From an uncultured Paracoccus sp. (GTDB taxonomy: Bacteria; Pseudomonadota; Alphaproteobacteria; Rhodobacterales; Rhodobacteraceae): 64,000 nucleotides of DNA. The stretch's first letter is position 1. Each line of letters begins with the position of its first letter. A program made the position numbers and the translations under genes. The DNA is taken from the NCBI GenBank assembly GCA_934533075.1, contig CAKTBJ010000006.1, positions 24,855-88,854 on the forward strand, given 5' to 3'. This document shows positions 55,745 to 64,000 of the stretch, one piece after another. The notes under the pieces are model-generated. The model was not told where the DNA came from, did not search any database, and worked only from the letters and a program-made list of their open reading frames with translations.

Positions 55745-56481
55745 AGGCGCGGCCCGCAAAGCCGGCGCCGCGCCTTGTCGGGTGCTGCCGGGGCTGTCCT
55801 TGCCCCGTGCCGGCCGGGCTGTCTTGTGGCAGCCTGCCGGGCCAAGAGGCAGGCCGGAACGGATGGCTGTGGGTGCATGGGGCGAAGGCCCGGCTCAACG
55901 GGTGCCGTCGCATCGGGTGAGGCGGCGCGCCGCCGATCCGGGGGGCGACTTCCGTTTCGCTTTTTGCGAGTGGGCCGTGCAGGTGCCTGCCGTGGTGCCC
56001 GGGGATGACGGTCTTTCCCTGATCCGGTGTGCCGGCCGATTGCCCGGCGTCGTTGCGCGTGATCTTCAGCGTCTTTCCTCGTCCGGCGCACAGCCCGCGC
56101 CGCCCGCGGATGCGGCTGGCGATGGACGCCCGGCCGAACGCAGCCGCCGGCACCTGCCCGGCCGACCGGAAGGCAGAACCCCGTTCGATGCCGACCGGTG
56201 CGTCCAGCGATGAATACCGCCGGGAGCGGCGACGGCCACCACCCCGCCATCGCCGATCACGCGCGCGACCCGAGGCGGCCAAGGAGCATCAGGCCATGCC
56301 TGCCGTTGCGCCGGGCCACGCGCATCGCCCACCCGCCCGAATCGCAACCAACACCGCCGGCATTTCGCCCGCGTGCGGCGTCGCGCGCATCGCCCGCCCG
56401 AATCGCGGCGTGGGGTTGCCCGGCGGGGCGGCGCCATGCCAGCCCCGCCTCCCGAATCGCAACGCGCCCGGCCGCTTCCCG
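55745..56481. other. Long gene-free convergent gap
   Basis: About 740 bases between phaB and the zinc-ribbon gene with no credible CDS on either strand: all open frames are Arg/Pro/Ala-rich shadows without ribosome-binding sites or recognisable domains. CCCGAATCGC occurs three times (56336, 56397, 56451) at 54-61-base steps; the first two are preceded by CGCATCGCCC. No tRNA or known RNA fold recognised. It may hold 3' UTR, a small RNA or decayed sequence. Confidence 0.6.
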
Positions 56482-57405
56482 TCACCACAACCCGGCAAGC
56501 TGCGCCTGCACCCATTGGTGGAAGGCGTCGCCTGCCGCCCGGATGGCGCGAAGGGCGTCGCTCGGCATGCCTTCGCCGGCATGGGGCGCCGCCATATAGA
56601 GGCCGAGGAACAGCGCGGCGATCAGCAGGCCGATGAGGAAGCCCTTGCCGAAGCCGCCACCGCCGGCAGGGCGCGGCTCCTCGTGCGGCGGCGTGGCTTT
56701 TGCGCGCAGGGGGCGGGAGTATCGGCCGGTCTCGTCCCGGCGCTGCGATGCCTCGGCAGCCGGAGCCGGGCCGGGACCCTGCGGCGCCGGGGCGACCGCT
56801 TCGCCGTTCCCTTCCGGGACGCGGCCGCCATCCGGCCGCGCAACGGCCCCGGCGCCGGCATCCGGCCCGGCGGCGGTCCCGGCTTTCTCCTCCGAAAGCC
56901 CGTCCCCCGCATCCGGCGCCGCGATTCCGGCGCCGCTTTCCGGCGCGGGCGTCGCCGTCACCTTGCCCGCCGGCGAGTCGGGGGCGGCATCCGGGGCCGG
57001 GCCTTCGCCCCCCCCGGCCGGCCCGTCTTCCGCCACGCCGCCGCCTGTGGAGGAGGGCGCGGTCGCGGGTGCATCGCCCCCGACATCGCCCACGGCATCC
57101 GGGTCCTGCGGCGCGGTATCGGCGGGCAGGGCGGCCTCGATTCCGGGATGGCTGGCGCGGAAATGCGCCGCCTCGTCGCGCAGGATCGCCATCACGTCTT
57201 CGGGAATCGGCCGCCCCATGCGCGCCGCGCCCGGCTCCGCCGCCCTGGCCGCGGCCGCCGCCGCAGCGGGCGCCGGCATCCGCAGCCGCCCGGCCTGAAA
57301 CCAGGTATTTCCGCAGGACGAGCATTCCACCTCGCGCCCGCCGGCGGGGATCAGGCGGTCGTCGATCTCGTATTCGGCGCCGCAGCGCGGGCAAACCAGG
57401 CGCAT
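56482..57405 (-). CDS. Zinc-ribbon (MJ0042-type) membrane protein
   Basis: 307 residues. N-terminal zinc ribbon MRLVCPRCGAEYEIDD..VECSSCGNTW (CxxC at residues 5-8 and about 28-31), then about 190 residues of low-complexity Pro/Ala/Gly-rich linker, a single membrane segment (GFGKGFLIGLLIAALFLGLYMAA, near residue 260) and a short end with HQWVQAQLAGLW. Such proteins are common beside ftsE in Rhodobacterales; function unknown. ATG 57405 follows AAAGGA. Divergent from ftsE. Confidence 0.85.
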   Translation of the reverse strand: MRLVCPRCGAEYEIDDRLIPAGGREVECSSCGNTWFQAGRLRMPAPAAAAAAARAAEPGAARMGRPIPEDVMAILRDEAAHFRASHPGIEAALPADTAPQDPDAVGDVGGDAPATAPSSTGGGVAEDGPAGGGEGPAPDAAPDSPAGKVTATPAPESGAGIAAPDAGDGLSEEKAGTAAGPDAGAGAVARPDGGRVPEGNGEAVAPAPQGPGPAPAAEASQRRDETGRYSRPLRAKATPPHEEPRPAGGGGFGKGFLIGLLIAALFLGLYMAAPHAGEGMPSDALRAIRAAGDAFHQWVQAQLAGLW

Positions 57406-57517
57406 CCGCTCATCCTTTCGCAATCCGGGCGCGGCCTTTCTGGTCAACGCCGCGCGCATGTTCTATCAACGCGGCGACCCGCCTGCAAAGGCGCCAGGAC
57501 GAACCGGGGTGCGCAAC

Positions 57518-58192
57518 GTGATCGACATGCAGAACGTCTCTTTCGGCTATCGCGGCGGCGATGTGCTGCTGGCCGAGATGTCGCTGGACCTGCAACCGGG
57601 CGCCTTCCTGTTCCTGACAGGCCCGTCCGGGTCCGGCAAGACCACCTTCCTGCGGCTGTGCATCGGCGACCTGGTGCCGACCGAGGGGCGCATGACCGCC
57701 TTCGGGCAGGACATGGCGCGCATGAACCGCGACGACCGCGCCGATCTGCGCCGCCGCATCGGGCTGGTGCCGCAGGATGCCGAGTTCCTCGACCACCTGC
57801 CGGTGGCCGAGAACGTCGCCCTGCCGCTGACCGTTTCCGGCGCGCCGCCGGATTTCGACGCGCTGCGCGAATTGCTGGGCTGGGTCGGGCTGGCGCCGCA
57901 GGCCCGCGCGCTGCCGCCCTCGCTGTCGGGGGGCGAGCGGCAGCGGGCCGCGCTGGCGCGGGCGGTGATCCTGTCGCCCGACCTCGTTCTGGCCGACGAG
58001 CCGACCGGGAACCTCGATTGGGAGATGTCGATGCGGCTGCTGCAATTGCTGATCGAGCTGAACCGCTCGGGCAAGACCATCCTGGTGGCCACGCATGACC
58101 TGAACCTGATCCGCGCGGCGAAGGCGCAGGTCTCGGCGCGGGTGCTGCGCATCGCCGGCAACCATCTGCATCAGGCGGGGGCGGACCTGTGA
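57518..58192 (+). CDS. ftsE: FtsE, cell-division ABC ATPase
   Basis: 224 residues from GTG 57518 (MIDMQNVSFGY, the family start; longer readings add non-conserved residues). Walker A GPSGSGKTT near residue 36, Q-loop VPQDAEFLDHLPVAENVALPL, signature LSGGERQRAALARA, Walker B LVLADEPTGNLD, H-loop ATHD. With FtsX it couples ATP hydrolysis to activation of cell-wall hydrolases during division. The linked order ftsE-ftsX-plsC with ATGA/GTGA overlaps indicates a single transcript. Confidence 0.94.
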   Translation: MIDMQNVSFGYRGGDVLLAEMSLDLQPGAFLFLTGPSGSGKTTFLRLCIGDLVPTEGRMTAFGQDMARMNRDDRADLRRRIGLVPQDAEFLDHLPVAENVALPLTVSGAPPDFDALRELLGWVGLAPQARALPPSLSGGERQRAALARAVILSPDLVLADEPTGNLDWEMSMRLLQLLIELNRSGKTILVATHDLNLIRAAKAQVSARVLRIAGNHLHQAGADL

Positions 58193-59154
58193 AGCTGATC
58201 GACGCCATCCGCCTGCGCCTGACCGGCTTTCACGGGGCCGAGCTGCGCGCCCTCAGCCTGCGCAACCTCGGCCGCGGCTTTCTGGGCGGCGAGCGTGCCG
58301 GCGACCGCGTGGTGCCGCCGACCGGGCGCACCGCGCATCTGACGCTGCTGACCGCCGCCGCGATGGCGTTTCTGGCGGTCTTCGCGCTGGCGCTGTCCAC
58401 TGCCACCGGCCGGCTGGCCGAACGCTGGTCCGAGGGGCTGGCCAGCTCCATGACCCTGCGCCTGACCGCGCCCGCCGCCGAGATGGACGCCCGCACCCGC
58501 ACCGTTCTGGAGGTTCTGGCCCAGACCCCCGGCGTGGCCGAGGCCCATGTCGTGCCCGACGACGAGATGGCCGGCCTGCTGCGGCCGTGGTTCGGTCCCG
58601 ACGTGCCGGTCGATGCGCTGCCCTTGCCGCGCCTGATCGCCGTCAGCGAGAGCGGCGAGCGGCTGGACGTGGACGCGCTGCGCCTGCGGCTGGAGGCCGA
58701 GGCCCCCGGCGCGGTGCTGGACGATCACACCCGCTGGCGCCGGCCGCTGGTCGCGGCGGCCGGGCGGCTGCGGGTCATGGGCATCTTTTCGCTGCTGCTG
58801 ATCGCCGGGGCCTCGGCGGGGATGATCGCGCTGGCGGCGCGGGCCTCGATGGCGGCCAGCGGGCAGGTGGTGCGGGTGCTGCGGCTGGTCGGCGCGCGCG
58901 ACGTGACCATCGCGCGGGCCTTCGTGCACCGCTTTACCCGCCGCGCCGCCGCCGGCGCCACGCTGGGCGTGGGGCTGGGCATGCTGGCGATCCTGGCGCT
59001 GCCGGACATGCGCGACAGCGGCGATTTCCTGACCGGCCTGGGCTTTCAGGGCTGGGGCTGGCTGGCGCCGCTGCTGATCATACCGATCGCCGCCGCCATC
59101 GGCTTCGTCGCCACCCGCAGCGCAGCGCTGCGCGTTCTGCGCGAGGTGCGATGA
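58189..59154 (+). CDS. ftsX: FtsX, cell-division ABC permease
   Basis: 321 residues, four membrane segments: one near residue 55 (LLTAAAMAFLAVFALALSTATG), a large periplasmic loop (about 75-175), and three near residues 200-315 (GIFSLLLIAGASAGMIALAARA, LGVGLGMLAILALP, WLAPLLIIPIAAAIGFVAT). The GxxxxVxxLRLVGARDVTIARAF helix couples to FtsE. Starts with a GTG overlapping the ftsE stop. The N-terminal cytosolic part is longer than in the enterobacterial protein. Confidence 0.92.
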   Translation: MKLIDAIRLRLTGFHGAELRALSLRNLGRGFLGGERAGDRVVPPTGRTAHLTLLTAAAMAFLAVFALALSTATGRLAERWSEGLASSMTLRLTAPAAEMDARTRTVLEVLAQTPGVAEAHVVPDDEMAGLLRPWFGPDVPVDALPLPRLIAVSESGERLDVDALRLRLEAEAPGAVLDDHTRWRRPLVAAAGRLRVMGIFSLLLIAGASAGMIALAARASMAASGQVVRVLRLVGARDVTIARAFVHRFTRRAAAGATLGVGLGMLAILALPDMRDSGDFLTGLGFQGWGWLAPLLIIPIAAAIGFVATRSAALRVLREVR

Positions 59155-59933
59155 TGCGGCGCGGACCGGCGAGGCTGTCCCCGATCTGGCCGCTGCTGAC
59201 CGCCAGCTATTACCTGCATGTCGGCGTGGCCACCGTGATTCTGGGCCTGTGGGGCCTGCCCAAGGCGCTGTTCTCCGGCCGCGCGGGCGCGCAGCGGGTG
59301 GCCTCGGTCTGGGTGGGCCATATGCTGCGCGCGGCGCGCTGGCATTTCGGGCTGGAGGTGGAGGTGCGCGGCACGCCCCCCGCCGGCCATTGCATCGTCG
59401 CCGCCAAGCACCAGAGCTTCCTCGACATCCTCGCGCTGGCCCGCGCCTGCCCCGACCGCGCCTTCATCATGAAGCGCGAGGTCTTGCGGGTGCCGATCAT
59501 GGGCTGGTTCGCGCGCCGGATCGGCTCGGTCCCCATCGACCGCAAGGACGGGCGCGGCGCCCGCGCCGCCATCGTCGCGGCGGTGCATGAGGCCATGCCG
59601 CGCGGCCTCGGGCAACTGATCATCTATCCCGAGGGCACCCGCACCCGCCCCGGCACCTCGCGCCCCTACAAGAACGGCGCCGCGATGCTGTATCAGGAGA
59701 CCGGGCTGCCGATGGTGCCGGTGGCCTGCGATTGCGGGCTGTTCTGGCCCAAGGGCGGGCTGAGGATTCGCGGCGGCCGCGCGGTGATCGAATTCCTGCC
59801 GGTCTTCGCGCCGGGCAGCGAGGCCGGCGCCGCCGAGCTGACCGAACAGCTTGAGGCCGTCATCGAGCCGGCCTCGGCGCGGCTGCTGGAAGAGGCCTGC
59901 GCGGCGCGGGGCCTTCCGGTCGCTGGCGGGTAA
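59151..59933 (+). CDS. plsC: PlsC, 1-acyl-sn-glycerol-3-phosphate acyltransferase
   Basis: 260 residues; acylates lysophosphatidate to phosphatidate at the inner membrane. Membrane segment near residue 20, catalytic H-x4-D in KHQSFLD (near residue 85), RRIGSVPIDRKDGR, the glycerol-phosphate-binding YPEGTRTRPG and MVPVACDCG. ATG 59151 overlaps the ftsX stop (ATGA); a second ATG follows directly. Convergent with the YddG-like gene. Confidence 0.93.
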   Translation: MMRRGPARLSPIWPLLTASYYLHVGVATVILGLWGLPKALFSGRAGAQRVASVWVGHMLRAARWHFGLEVEVRGTPPAGHCIVAAKHQSFLDILALARACPDRAFIMKREVLRVPIMGWFARRIGSVPIDRKDGRGARAAIVAAVHEAMPRGLGQLIIYPEGTRTRPGTSRPYKNGAAMLYQETGLPMVPVACDCGLFWPKGGLRIRGGRAVIEFLPVFAPGSEAGAAELTEQLEAVIEPASARLLEEACAARGLPVAGG

Positions 59934-59977
59934 GGGGCGGCGGTCGGGCAGGGCGGGGGTGACGCCCCGTCCCCGTC

Positions 59978-60931
59978 CTAGGGATCGCGCGCCGCCTGAC
60001 GCGGGGCTGCTCGCTGCGCCGGGCCGGGCCTCGCGCCGTCAGGTGCCGCCTTGCGGGGGCGCGTCGCCTGCCAGCACAGGACCGAGCCGAGGCACACCAT
60101 CGCCGCGCCCTGCCAGAAGGGCATCGGCAGCGGCGTGCGCAGCATAAGGGCCGCCAGCGCGGCGGACAGGACCGGAATGAAATAGGAGGCGCCGGCAAGC
60201 ACGGTAACATGGCCGTGCAGGATGCCCACGTTCCAGGCCGCATAGCCGAAGCCCATCGCCGCCGCCGCCAGCACCAGAACCAGCAGCGACCGCGCGTCGA
60301 TGCTCATGGGGACCGGCGCCGCGAAGGGGTATTGCACCCACAAGGCCACGGCCACCAGCACGAAGAACAGCGTCACCGCATTGCGCCCGCCGCCGATCCG
60401 CGCCGTCACGCTGCAATAGCCCGCCCAGATCACCGCCCCGGCCAGCGCCAGCCCATAGCTGAGCGGATTGATCCGCACATTCGCCCACATGCCGGCGGGG
60501 TCCAGCCCCTGCTCGCCGCCCAGAATCCAGCAAATGCCCAGCGTCGAGACCAGAAACCCCGGCACGATCAGCAGGTTGGCCCTTTGCCGGTTGAACAGGA
60601 TCGCGAACACGATGGTCAGCGAGGGCCACAGGTAGTTGACCATGCCGACCTCGATCGCCTGCCGCCCGGTCTGGGCGAACCCGATGGAGAGCGACAGGCA
60701 CAGCTCATAGGCGACGAACAGCAGGCCGCCCCAGAGCAGATAGCCGCGCGGCAGGCTGCGGATGCGCGGCAGCCCGACCGTGGCCGACAGGATCGCCGCC
60801 GCCACCGTATAGATCAGCGCCGCCCCGCCCACCGGGCCGAAGGCCTCGCTGACGGAGCGGATGAGGCCCACGATCAGGCTCCACAGCAGGATGGCCAGCA
60901 ATCCGATCAGGGTGGCTTTGGTCTGGCTCAT
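59978..60931 (-). CDS. YddG-like DMT-family (EamA) exporter
   Basis: 317 residues, ten predicted membrane segments in two EamA repeats. Text such as LLWSLIVGLIRSVSEAFGPVGGAALIYT, QAIEVGMVNYLWPSLTI and GYCSVTARI, MGFGYAAWNVGILHGHVT matches the aromatic amino acid exporter YddG group. Start ATG 60931 gives MSQTKATLIGLLAILLW; an upstream in-frame Met adds a non-conserved Arg/Pro stretch. Its first 15 residues nearly repeat in the YiiX/YebB-like protein 1.2 kb upstream. Third gene of that leftward run, 102 bases after the lipoprotein gene. Confidence 0.88.
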   Translation of the reverse strand: MSQTKATLIGLLAILLWSLIVGLIRSVSEAFGPVGGAALIYTVAAAILSATVGLPRIRSLPRGYLLWGGLLFVAYELCLSLSIGFAQTGRQAIEVGMVNYLWPSLTIVFAILFNRQRANLLIVPGFLVSTLGICWILGGEQGLDPAGMWANVRINPLSYGLALAGAVIWAGYCSVTARIGGGRNAVTLFFVLVAVALWVQYPFAAPVPMSIDARSLLVLVLAAAAMGFGYAAWNVGILHGHVTVLAGASYFIPVLSAALAALMLRTPLPMPFWQGAAMVCLGSVLCWQATRPRKAAPDGARPGPAQRAAPRQAARDP

Positions 60932-61033
60932 CTGCGCCTGCGGGCTGGGGGACGGGCCGCCTATGCCGCAACCCCGCCGGCGTGGCAAGGCGGCAGCGGG
61001 GCGGCGCCGCCGGACCGAGGCTTGCGGGTGGCG

Positions 61034-61360
61034 CTAGACGCGGGGGCTGTCCGGCACGTCGGGGCAGCCCTGCGCCGCCCGCCAGGACAGGGCGGCTTTG
61101 GCCCGCGCGATATTGGCGGGCGCCGTGTCGAAGCCCGGCTCGCCGGCATAGCGGATCATCGCGGCAAGCTGCCGGTTCGATCCATGCGCGACCAGATGAT
61201 CCCAGAAGGCCGCCGTGGCGAAGCGATCCTGAAGCGCCGTCGGTGTGCCGGCCAGCGGGCGGAGGTCGGGCGTGGGGCAGGTGCTGGCCTCCGGCCCGGC
61301 GCATCCCTGCACGGCCAGAAGGGCGCATAGCGCACAGGTCCCCGCAATGATCCGCATCAT
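61034..61360 (-). CDS. Small lipoprotein, unknown family
   Basis: 108 residues. Signal peptide MMRIIAGTCALCALLAVQGC with lipobox VQGC, then a helical domain (LQDRFATAAFWDHLVAHGSNRQLAAMIRYAGEPGFDTAPANIARAKAALSW) with one further Cys near the end (QGCPDVPD). No family recognised. ATG 61360 starts in the stop of the YiiX/YebB-like gene (ATGA), so the two probably act or are made together in the envelope. Confidence 0.75.
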   Translation of the reverse strand: MMRIIAGTCALCALLAVQGCAGPEASTCPTPDLRPLAGTPTALQDRFATAAFWDHLVAHGSNRQLAAMIRYAGEPGFDTAPANIARAKAALSWRAAQGCPDVPDSPRV

Positions 61361-62103
61361 TCGTCCCCCTCGGCCTGCGGCTGCGGGAAAACCCGCTCCA
61401 GCGCGCCGGATTCGATCAGGCTGTCCGTGGTCACGATGGCCTGATCGCGCAGGTTCCAGGCCCAGCAATCCGCGAAGGTCGGTTCATACTGGCAATAGCG
61501 ATGGCCTTCCAGCAGAGCGCGGACATCGCCCTCCACCGCCTCGGGCGAGGCCAGCAGGTCGCGCAGCCGGACCGGCGCCCCCGCCACGATGCCGGCGTTC
61601 AGCGCGCTGACATAGGCCAGTTCCGCGTTGTAGAAGGCGCCGTCGCCCAGGGCGAGCTGGTCGTCGAACGGGGCGCCATAGGCGAAGGTCAGGCCCAGCC
61701 GCACCATCGGCCCGGCCCACATGAGTTCCTCGGGATCGTAATCCGGGGCGAGGTCGCGCAGGCGATAGACGGCATAACCGTCGGGCGACAGCCCTTCGAC
61801 ATGTTCGTAAAGCATTTCCTCGGTCACGCCGGCCGTTTGACCGGCAAAGACGACGCGCGGCCCGCCACTGCTGGCCCGCAATATGCCCACCGACGCCCAT
61901 TGCAACCCGAGGGCGCGCTTCATGGCATCGTCAACGGGGTTGATCCCGTCGCGAAAGATCAGGTCGCCCGGCCGCCAGTCCCAGGCGGCTTCCGCCATGA
62001 CATGCGCCATGTCACCGCCCGGCGCGGCCGCTTCCTGCGCCCAGAGAGGCACGCAAGGCAGGATGGCGAGAAGGCCGATCAGCGCGGCTTTCGTCTGGCT
62101 CAT
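61357..62103 (-). CDS. YiiX/YebB-like (NlpC/P60 superfamily) secreted protein
   Basis: 248 residues. Signal peptide about residues 1-23 (ending LWAQ), then DWRPGDLIFRDGINPVDDAMKRALGLQWASVGIL, the GDLIF... opening of YiiX/YebB-like permuted papain-fold hydrolases, EHVEGLSPDGYAVYRLRD and a C-terminal YCQYEPTFADCWAWNL. At the place where relatives usually have SHVGI (active His), this protein has ASVGI, so catalysis is questionable. The signal peptide's first 15 residues copy the start of YddG-like TM1. Partner of the downstream lipoprotein. Confidence 0.72.
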   Translation of the reverse strand: MSQTKAALIGLLAILPCVPLWAQEAAAPGGDMAHVMAEAAWDWRPGDLIFRDGINPVDDAMKRALGLQWASVGILRASSGGPRVVFAGQTAGVTEEMLYEHVEGLSPDGYAVYRLRDLAPDYDPEELMWAGPMVRLGLTFAYGAPFDDQLALGDGAFYNAELAYVSALNAGIVAGAPVRLRDLLASPEAVEGDVRALLEGHRYCQYEPTFADCWAWNLRDQAIVTTDSLIESGALERVFPQPQAEGDE

Positions 62104-62330
62104 CCTTCCCGTCTCCCCGTGACTGGCGCCGGTTTTCCGGCTATCCCCGAAACCCGGACGGACCGGGCGTTTTCCCGCCCTTTTCGGGCCACGGCTTCCC
62201 GCATCCGTTCAATCCGGGCGGATCACGCCGGAAATCGAGGTCCGTTTCATCCGCTTGCCGGGCGGCACCTTCCAACACCGATCCCGATTCCGTCCATGCG
62301 GAGGATGTCCCCGACCGCAAGGCCCGACCC

Positions 62331-63206
62331 CTATCCCCGCACCAGTTCCAGCGTGGACCATTCGCGCAGGTCGGCGCGGCGGCGCAGGGTGATGCCCTGC
62401 GCGGCATAGGCGGCGGCCACCTCGTCGGCCTGCGTGGTCAGCAGGCCCGACAGCACGATCACCGAGCCGGGCCGGGTCATCGCCGCCATGTCGGGCGCGA
62501 GGTCGATCAGCGGCTGCTTGAGGATATTCGCCAGCACCAGGTCGAAGGGCGCGGCCTCCTCCAGCACCGGATGGTCGAAGCCGGCGGCCTTGACCACCTC
62601 GACGTGGCCCGCGAGGCCGTTGGCCAGCACGTTCGCGCGCGCCGTATCGACGGCCACCGGGTCGTTGTCGCCGGCCAGCACCAGATGCGGCCAGACCCGC
62701 GCCGCCGCCATCGCCAGGACGGCGGTGCCGCAACCGATGTCCACGATCCGCGCGGGCGTGAAGGCGGGGTCCGAGGCCAGCCGGTCGATGGCCTCCAGAC
62801 AGCCCTTGGTGGTGCCGTGATGGCCGGTGCCGAAGGCCATCGCCGCATCGATGCAGAGCGCCTCGGCGCCCGGCGGGATGCGGTCGGCGTCGTGGCTGCC
62901 GTGGACGAAGAAGCGCCCGGCCTCCACCGGCGTCAGCTCGCGCCGCACATGCGCCACCCAGTCCACATCGGGCAGTTCGCTGACCACGAAGGGATTGGCG
63001 CCATAGGCCGCCGACAGCAGCGCCAGCGCGATCTCGTCCGGGGCCTCGGTGAAATAGAGGCCCACCTCCCAGCGGTCGCGGCCGTCCTCGATCTCGAACA
63101 CGCCCGAGCCGAAGGGTTCCGGGTCCAGCACGTCCTCGGCATGGGCCTGCAAGGCCTGGGCGGTATCCTGACCGGCGACATGGGTCAGCGCGGTAAAGGT
63201 CGCCAT
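62331..63206 (-). CDS. prmA: PrmA, ribosomal protein L11 methyltransferase
   Basis: 291 residues; trimethylates L11. N-terminal recognition domain (about 1-100), linker with AFGTGHHGTTKGCLEAID near residue 125 (family AFGTGxHxTT), SAM motif IVDIGCGTAVLAMAAA, GDNDPVAVDTARANV, and the catalytic-loop LVLANILKQPLIDLAPDMA (family NIlAxpL). Start ATG 63206 overlaps the msrA stop by one base. The 227-base gap between this gene and the upstream end of the YiiX-like gene shows nothing recognised. Confidence 0.94.
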   Translation of the reverse strand: MATFTALTHVAGQDTAQALQAHAEDVLDPEPFGSGVFEIEDGRDRWEVGLYFTEAPDEIALALLSAAYGANPFVVSELPDVDWVAHVRRELTPVEAGRFFVHGSHDADRIPPGAEALCIDAAMAFGTGHHGTTKGCLEAIDRLASDPAFTPARIVDIGCGTAVLAMAAARVWPHLVLAGDNDPVAVDTARANVLANGLAGHVEVVKAAGFDHPVLEEAAPFDLVLANILKQPLIDLAPDMAAMTRPGSVIVLSGLLTTQADEVAAAYAAQGITLRRRADLREWSTLELVRG

Positions 63207-63787
63207 CAGCCGGCCTCGCGCGAATCATGCGCGCGCACGCCGGTGCCGCGCAGGGCGCAATACCCGTCGGGCACCTTGTGCAGATATTGCTGGTGCAGGT
63301 CCTCCGGCGCGCGCCAGAAATGCGTCAGCGGCGCGATCTGCGTGGTGATATGGCCGTAGCCGCTCATCCCCAGCCGGTTGTCGAAGTCGATGCGGCTGGC
63401 CTCGGCCTGGGCCTGCTGGGCGGGGGTCGTGGTCAGGATCAGCGAACGATACTGGTCGCCCACATCGTTGCCCTGACGGTTGCCCTGCGTGGGGTCGTGA
63501 TTCTCCCAGAACAGTTGCAGCAGGTGCTCGTAGCTGATGCGGGCGGGGTCGTAGACCACGCGCACCACCTCGGCATGGCCGGTCCCGCCGGCGCAGACCT
63601 GCCTGTAGGTCGGCGCCTCGGTGGTGCCGCCGGCAAAGCCCGCCTCGGTCAGCCAGACGCCCGGCTGCTGCCAGAACAGGCGCTCGACCCCCCAATAGCA
63701 GCCCATGCCGAACACGGCCTCCTCGAAGCCGGGCGGGACCGGCGCGTCCAGCGGGCGGCCGAAAATGGCGTGAAGGGGTGCGGTCAT
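63206..63787 (-). CDS. msrA: MsrA, peptide methionine (S)-S-oxide reductase
   Basis: 193 residues; repairs oxidised methionine. Catalytic Cys in [13 protein letters not shown] near residue 30 (family GCFWG, Tyr here), [47 protein letters not shown] and HQQYLHK are diagnostic; a second Cys near the C-terminus (GYCALRGTG) can resolve the sulfenic acid. ATG 63787. Upstream 213 bases to the window edge show no gene. Confidence 0.95.
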   Translation of the reverse strand: MTAPLHAIFGRPLDAPVPPGFEEAVFGMGCYWGVERLFWQQPGVWLTEAGFAGGTTEAPTYRQVCAGGTGHAEVVRVVYDPARISYEHLLQLFWENHDPTQGNRQGNDVGDQYRSLILTTTPAQQAQAEASRIDFDNRLGMSGYGHITTQIAPLTHFWRAPEDLHQQYLHKVPDGYCALRGTGVRAHDSREAG

Positions 63788-64000
63788 GGCAGGGTCTCCG
63801 TTCGGGGCCGGCGAATCACGGGCGGGTCGTCATGCCCGTCGCGGGCGTATCATGGTGCCGATCGCGGCAACAGCGTCAACGCCCAACGCCGAAAGCCCCG
63901 CGCAGGTTGCCGCGAGGTGCCGGCAGCGTCGGCGCGGCGGCCTCGACGGCCGCCGGGGCGACAGCCTCCCCGCCCCTGCCGCATGGGGGCGTGGAAGGCG

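Noticed and set aside
55516..56282. Several long open frames in the phaB to zinc-ribbon gap
   Set aside because: No start signals, no recognisable domain, extreme Arg/Pro/Ala content, and they overlap one another on both strands.

Overview
This is a strongly GC-rich stretch of an alphaproteobacterial chromosome, almost certainly from the order Rhodobacterales and most like Paracoccus or a close relative. Evidence for this is the alphaproteobacterial families DUF2794, DUF1013 (TrcR) and TIGR02302/DUF4175, an acetoacetyl-CoA reductase of the polyhydroxybutyrate pathway, a CobW/DUF1636/CobN cobalt set, the Rhodobacter-style flagellar gene order, and dense operons in which most neighbouring genes overlap by ATGA or TGATG. 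No rRNA, tRNA, CRISPR array, prophage or intact insertion sequence was recognised. The window is mainly core chromosome.

Layout. 1-3.7 kb: cobalamin genes. A B12 riboswitch leads DUF1636, cobW and cobN (running off the left edge), and cobO is divergent. 4-7.7 kb: LOG-family hydrolase, dapD, folK, a NYN-domain protein and rppH. 7.7-17.9 kb: a divergent flagellar block with fliP-fliN-fliH-fliF leftward and fliL, two small uncharacterised genes, motE-like, motA, flhA, fliR, flhB and fliJ-like rightward; a CtrA-like site lies between the two arms. 18-22 kb: two I78-type inhibitor lipoproteins, DUF2794, pncA-pncB (NAD salvage), a Nudix gene and arfB. 22-27 kb: phosphomannomutase, a large RTX protein and a periplasmic RNase T2. 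27-34 kb: trcR, lpxK, a P1-family peptidase, gabD, an atypical SDR, then leuA behind a leucine leader peptide. 34-40 kb: the rod-shape operon mreB-mreC-(45-codon ORF)-mreD-mrdA-rodA. 40-48 kb: ghrA, an ScfR-type regulator with its probable operator, an MFS exporter, a DUF486 gene, dnaB, pyrE and pyrC. 48-53 kb: argH, an LptM-like lipoprotein, a small membrane protein, lysA and TIGR02302. 53-60 kb: tlpA-like, an EAL protein, phaB, a zinc-ribbon protein, then ftsE-ftsX-plsC. 60-64 kb: YddG-like exporter, a lipoprotein, a YiiX/YebB-like protein, prmA and msrA.

How the genes work together: envelope growth is served by the mre/mrd operon, ftsEX, lpxK, the LptM-like protein, dapD and lysA (both on the diaminopimelate/lysine route) and plsC. 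Motility is served by the export apparatus plus MotA and a MotE-like factor. Amino-acid and nucleotide supply comes from leuA, argH, lysA, pyrC and pyrE.

The most interesting signals are not ordinary genes: (i) three intergenic doublets of a 20-bp palindrome in inverted pairs, with a compensatory base change between the arms of one pair; (ii) a leuA leader peptide whose last Leu codons overlap competing RNA structures reaching the leuA start; (iii) an imperfect tandem duplication of about 100 bp fusing the lpxK 3' end to the next gene's 5' end; (iv) a YddG-like exporter and a neighbouring secreted protein that share their first 15 residues; (v) paired TTTGCAAA sites in front of the ScfR-like regulator; (vi) a 45-codon ORF wedged by ATGA overlaps between mreC and mreD. 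I did not find a convincing, wholly new multi-gene system. The doublet repeat family and the uncharacterised flagellar small genes are the best leads.
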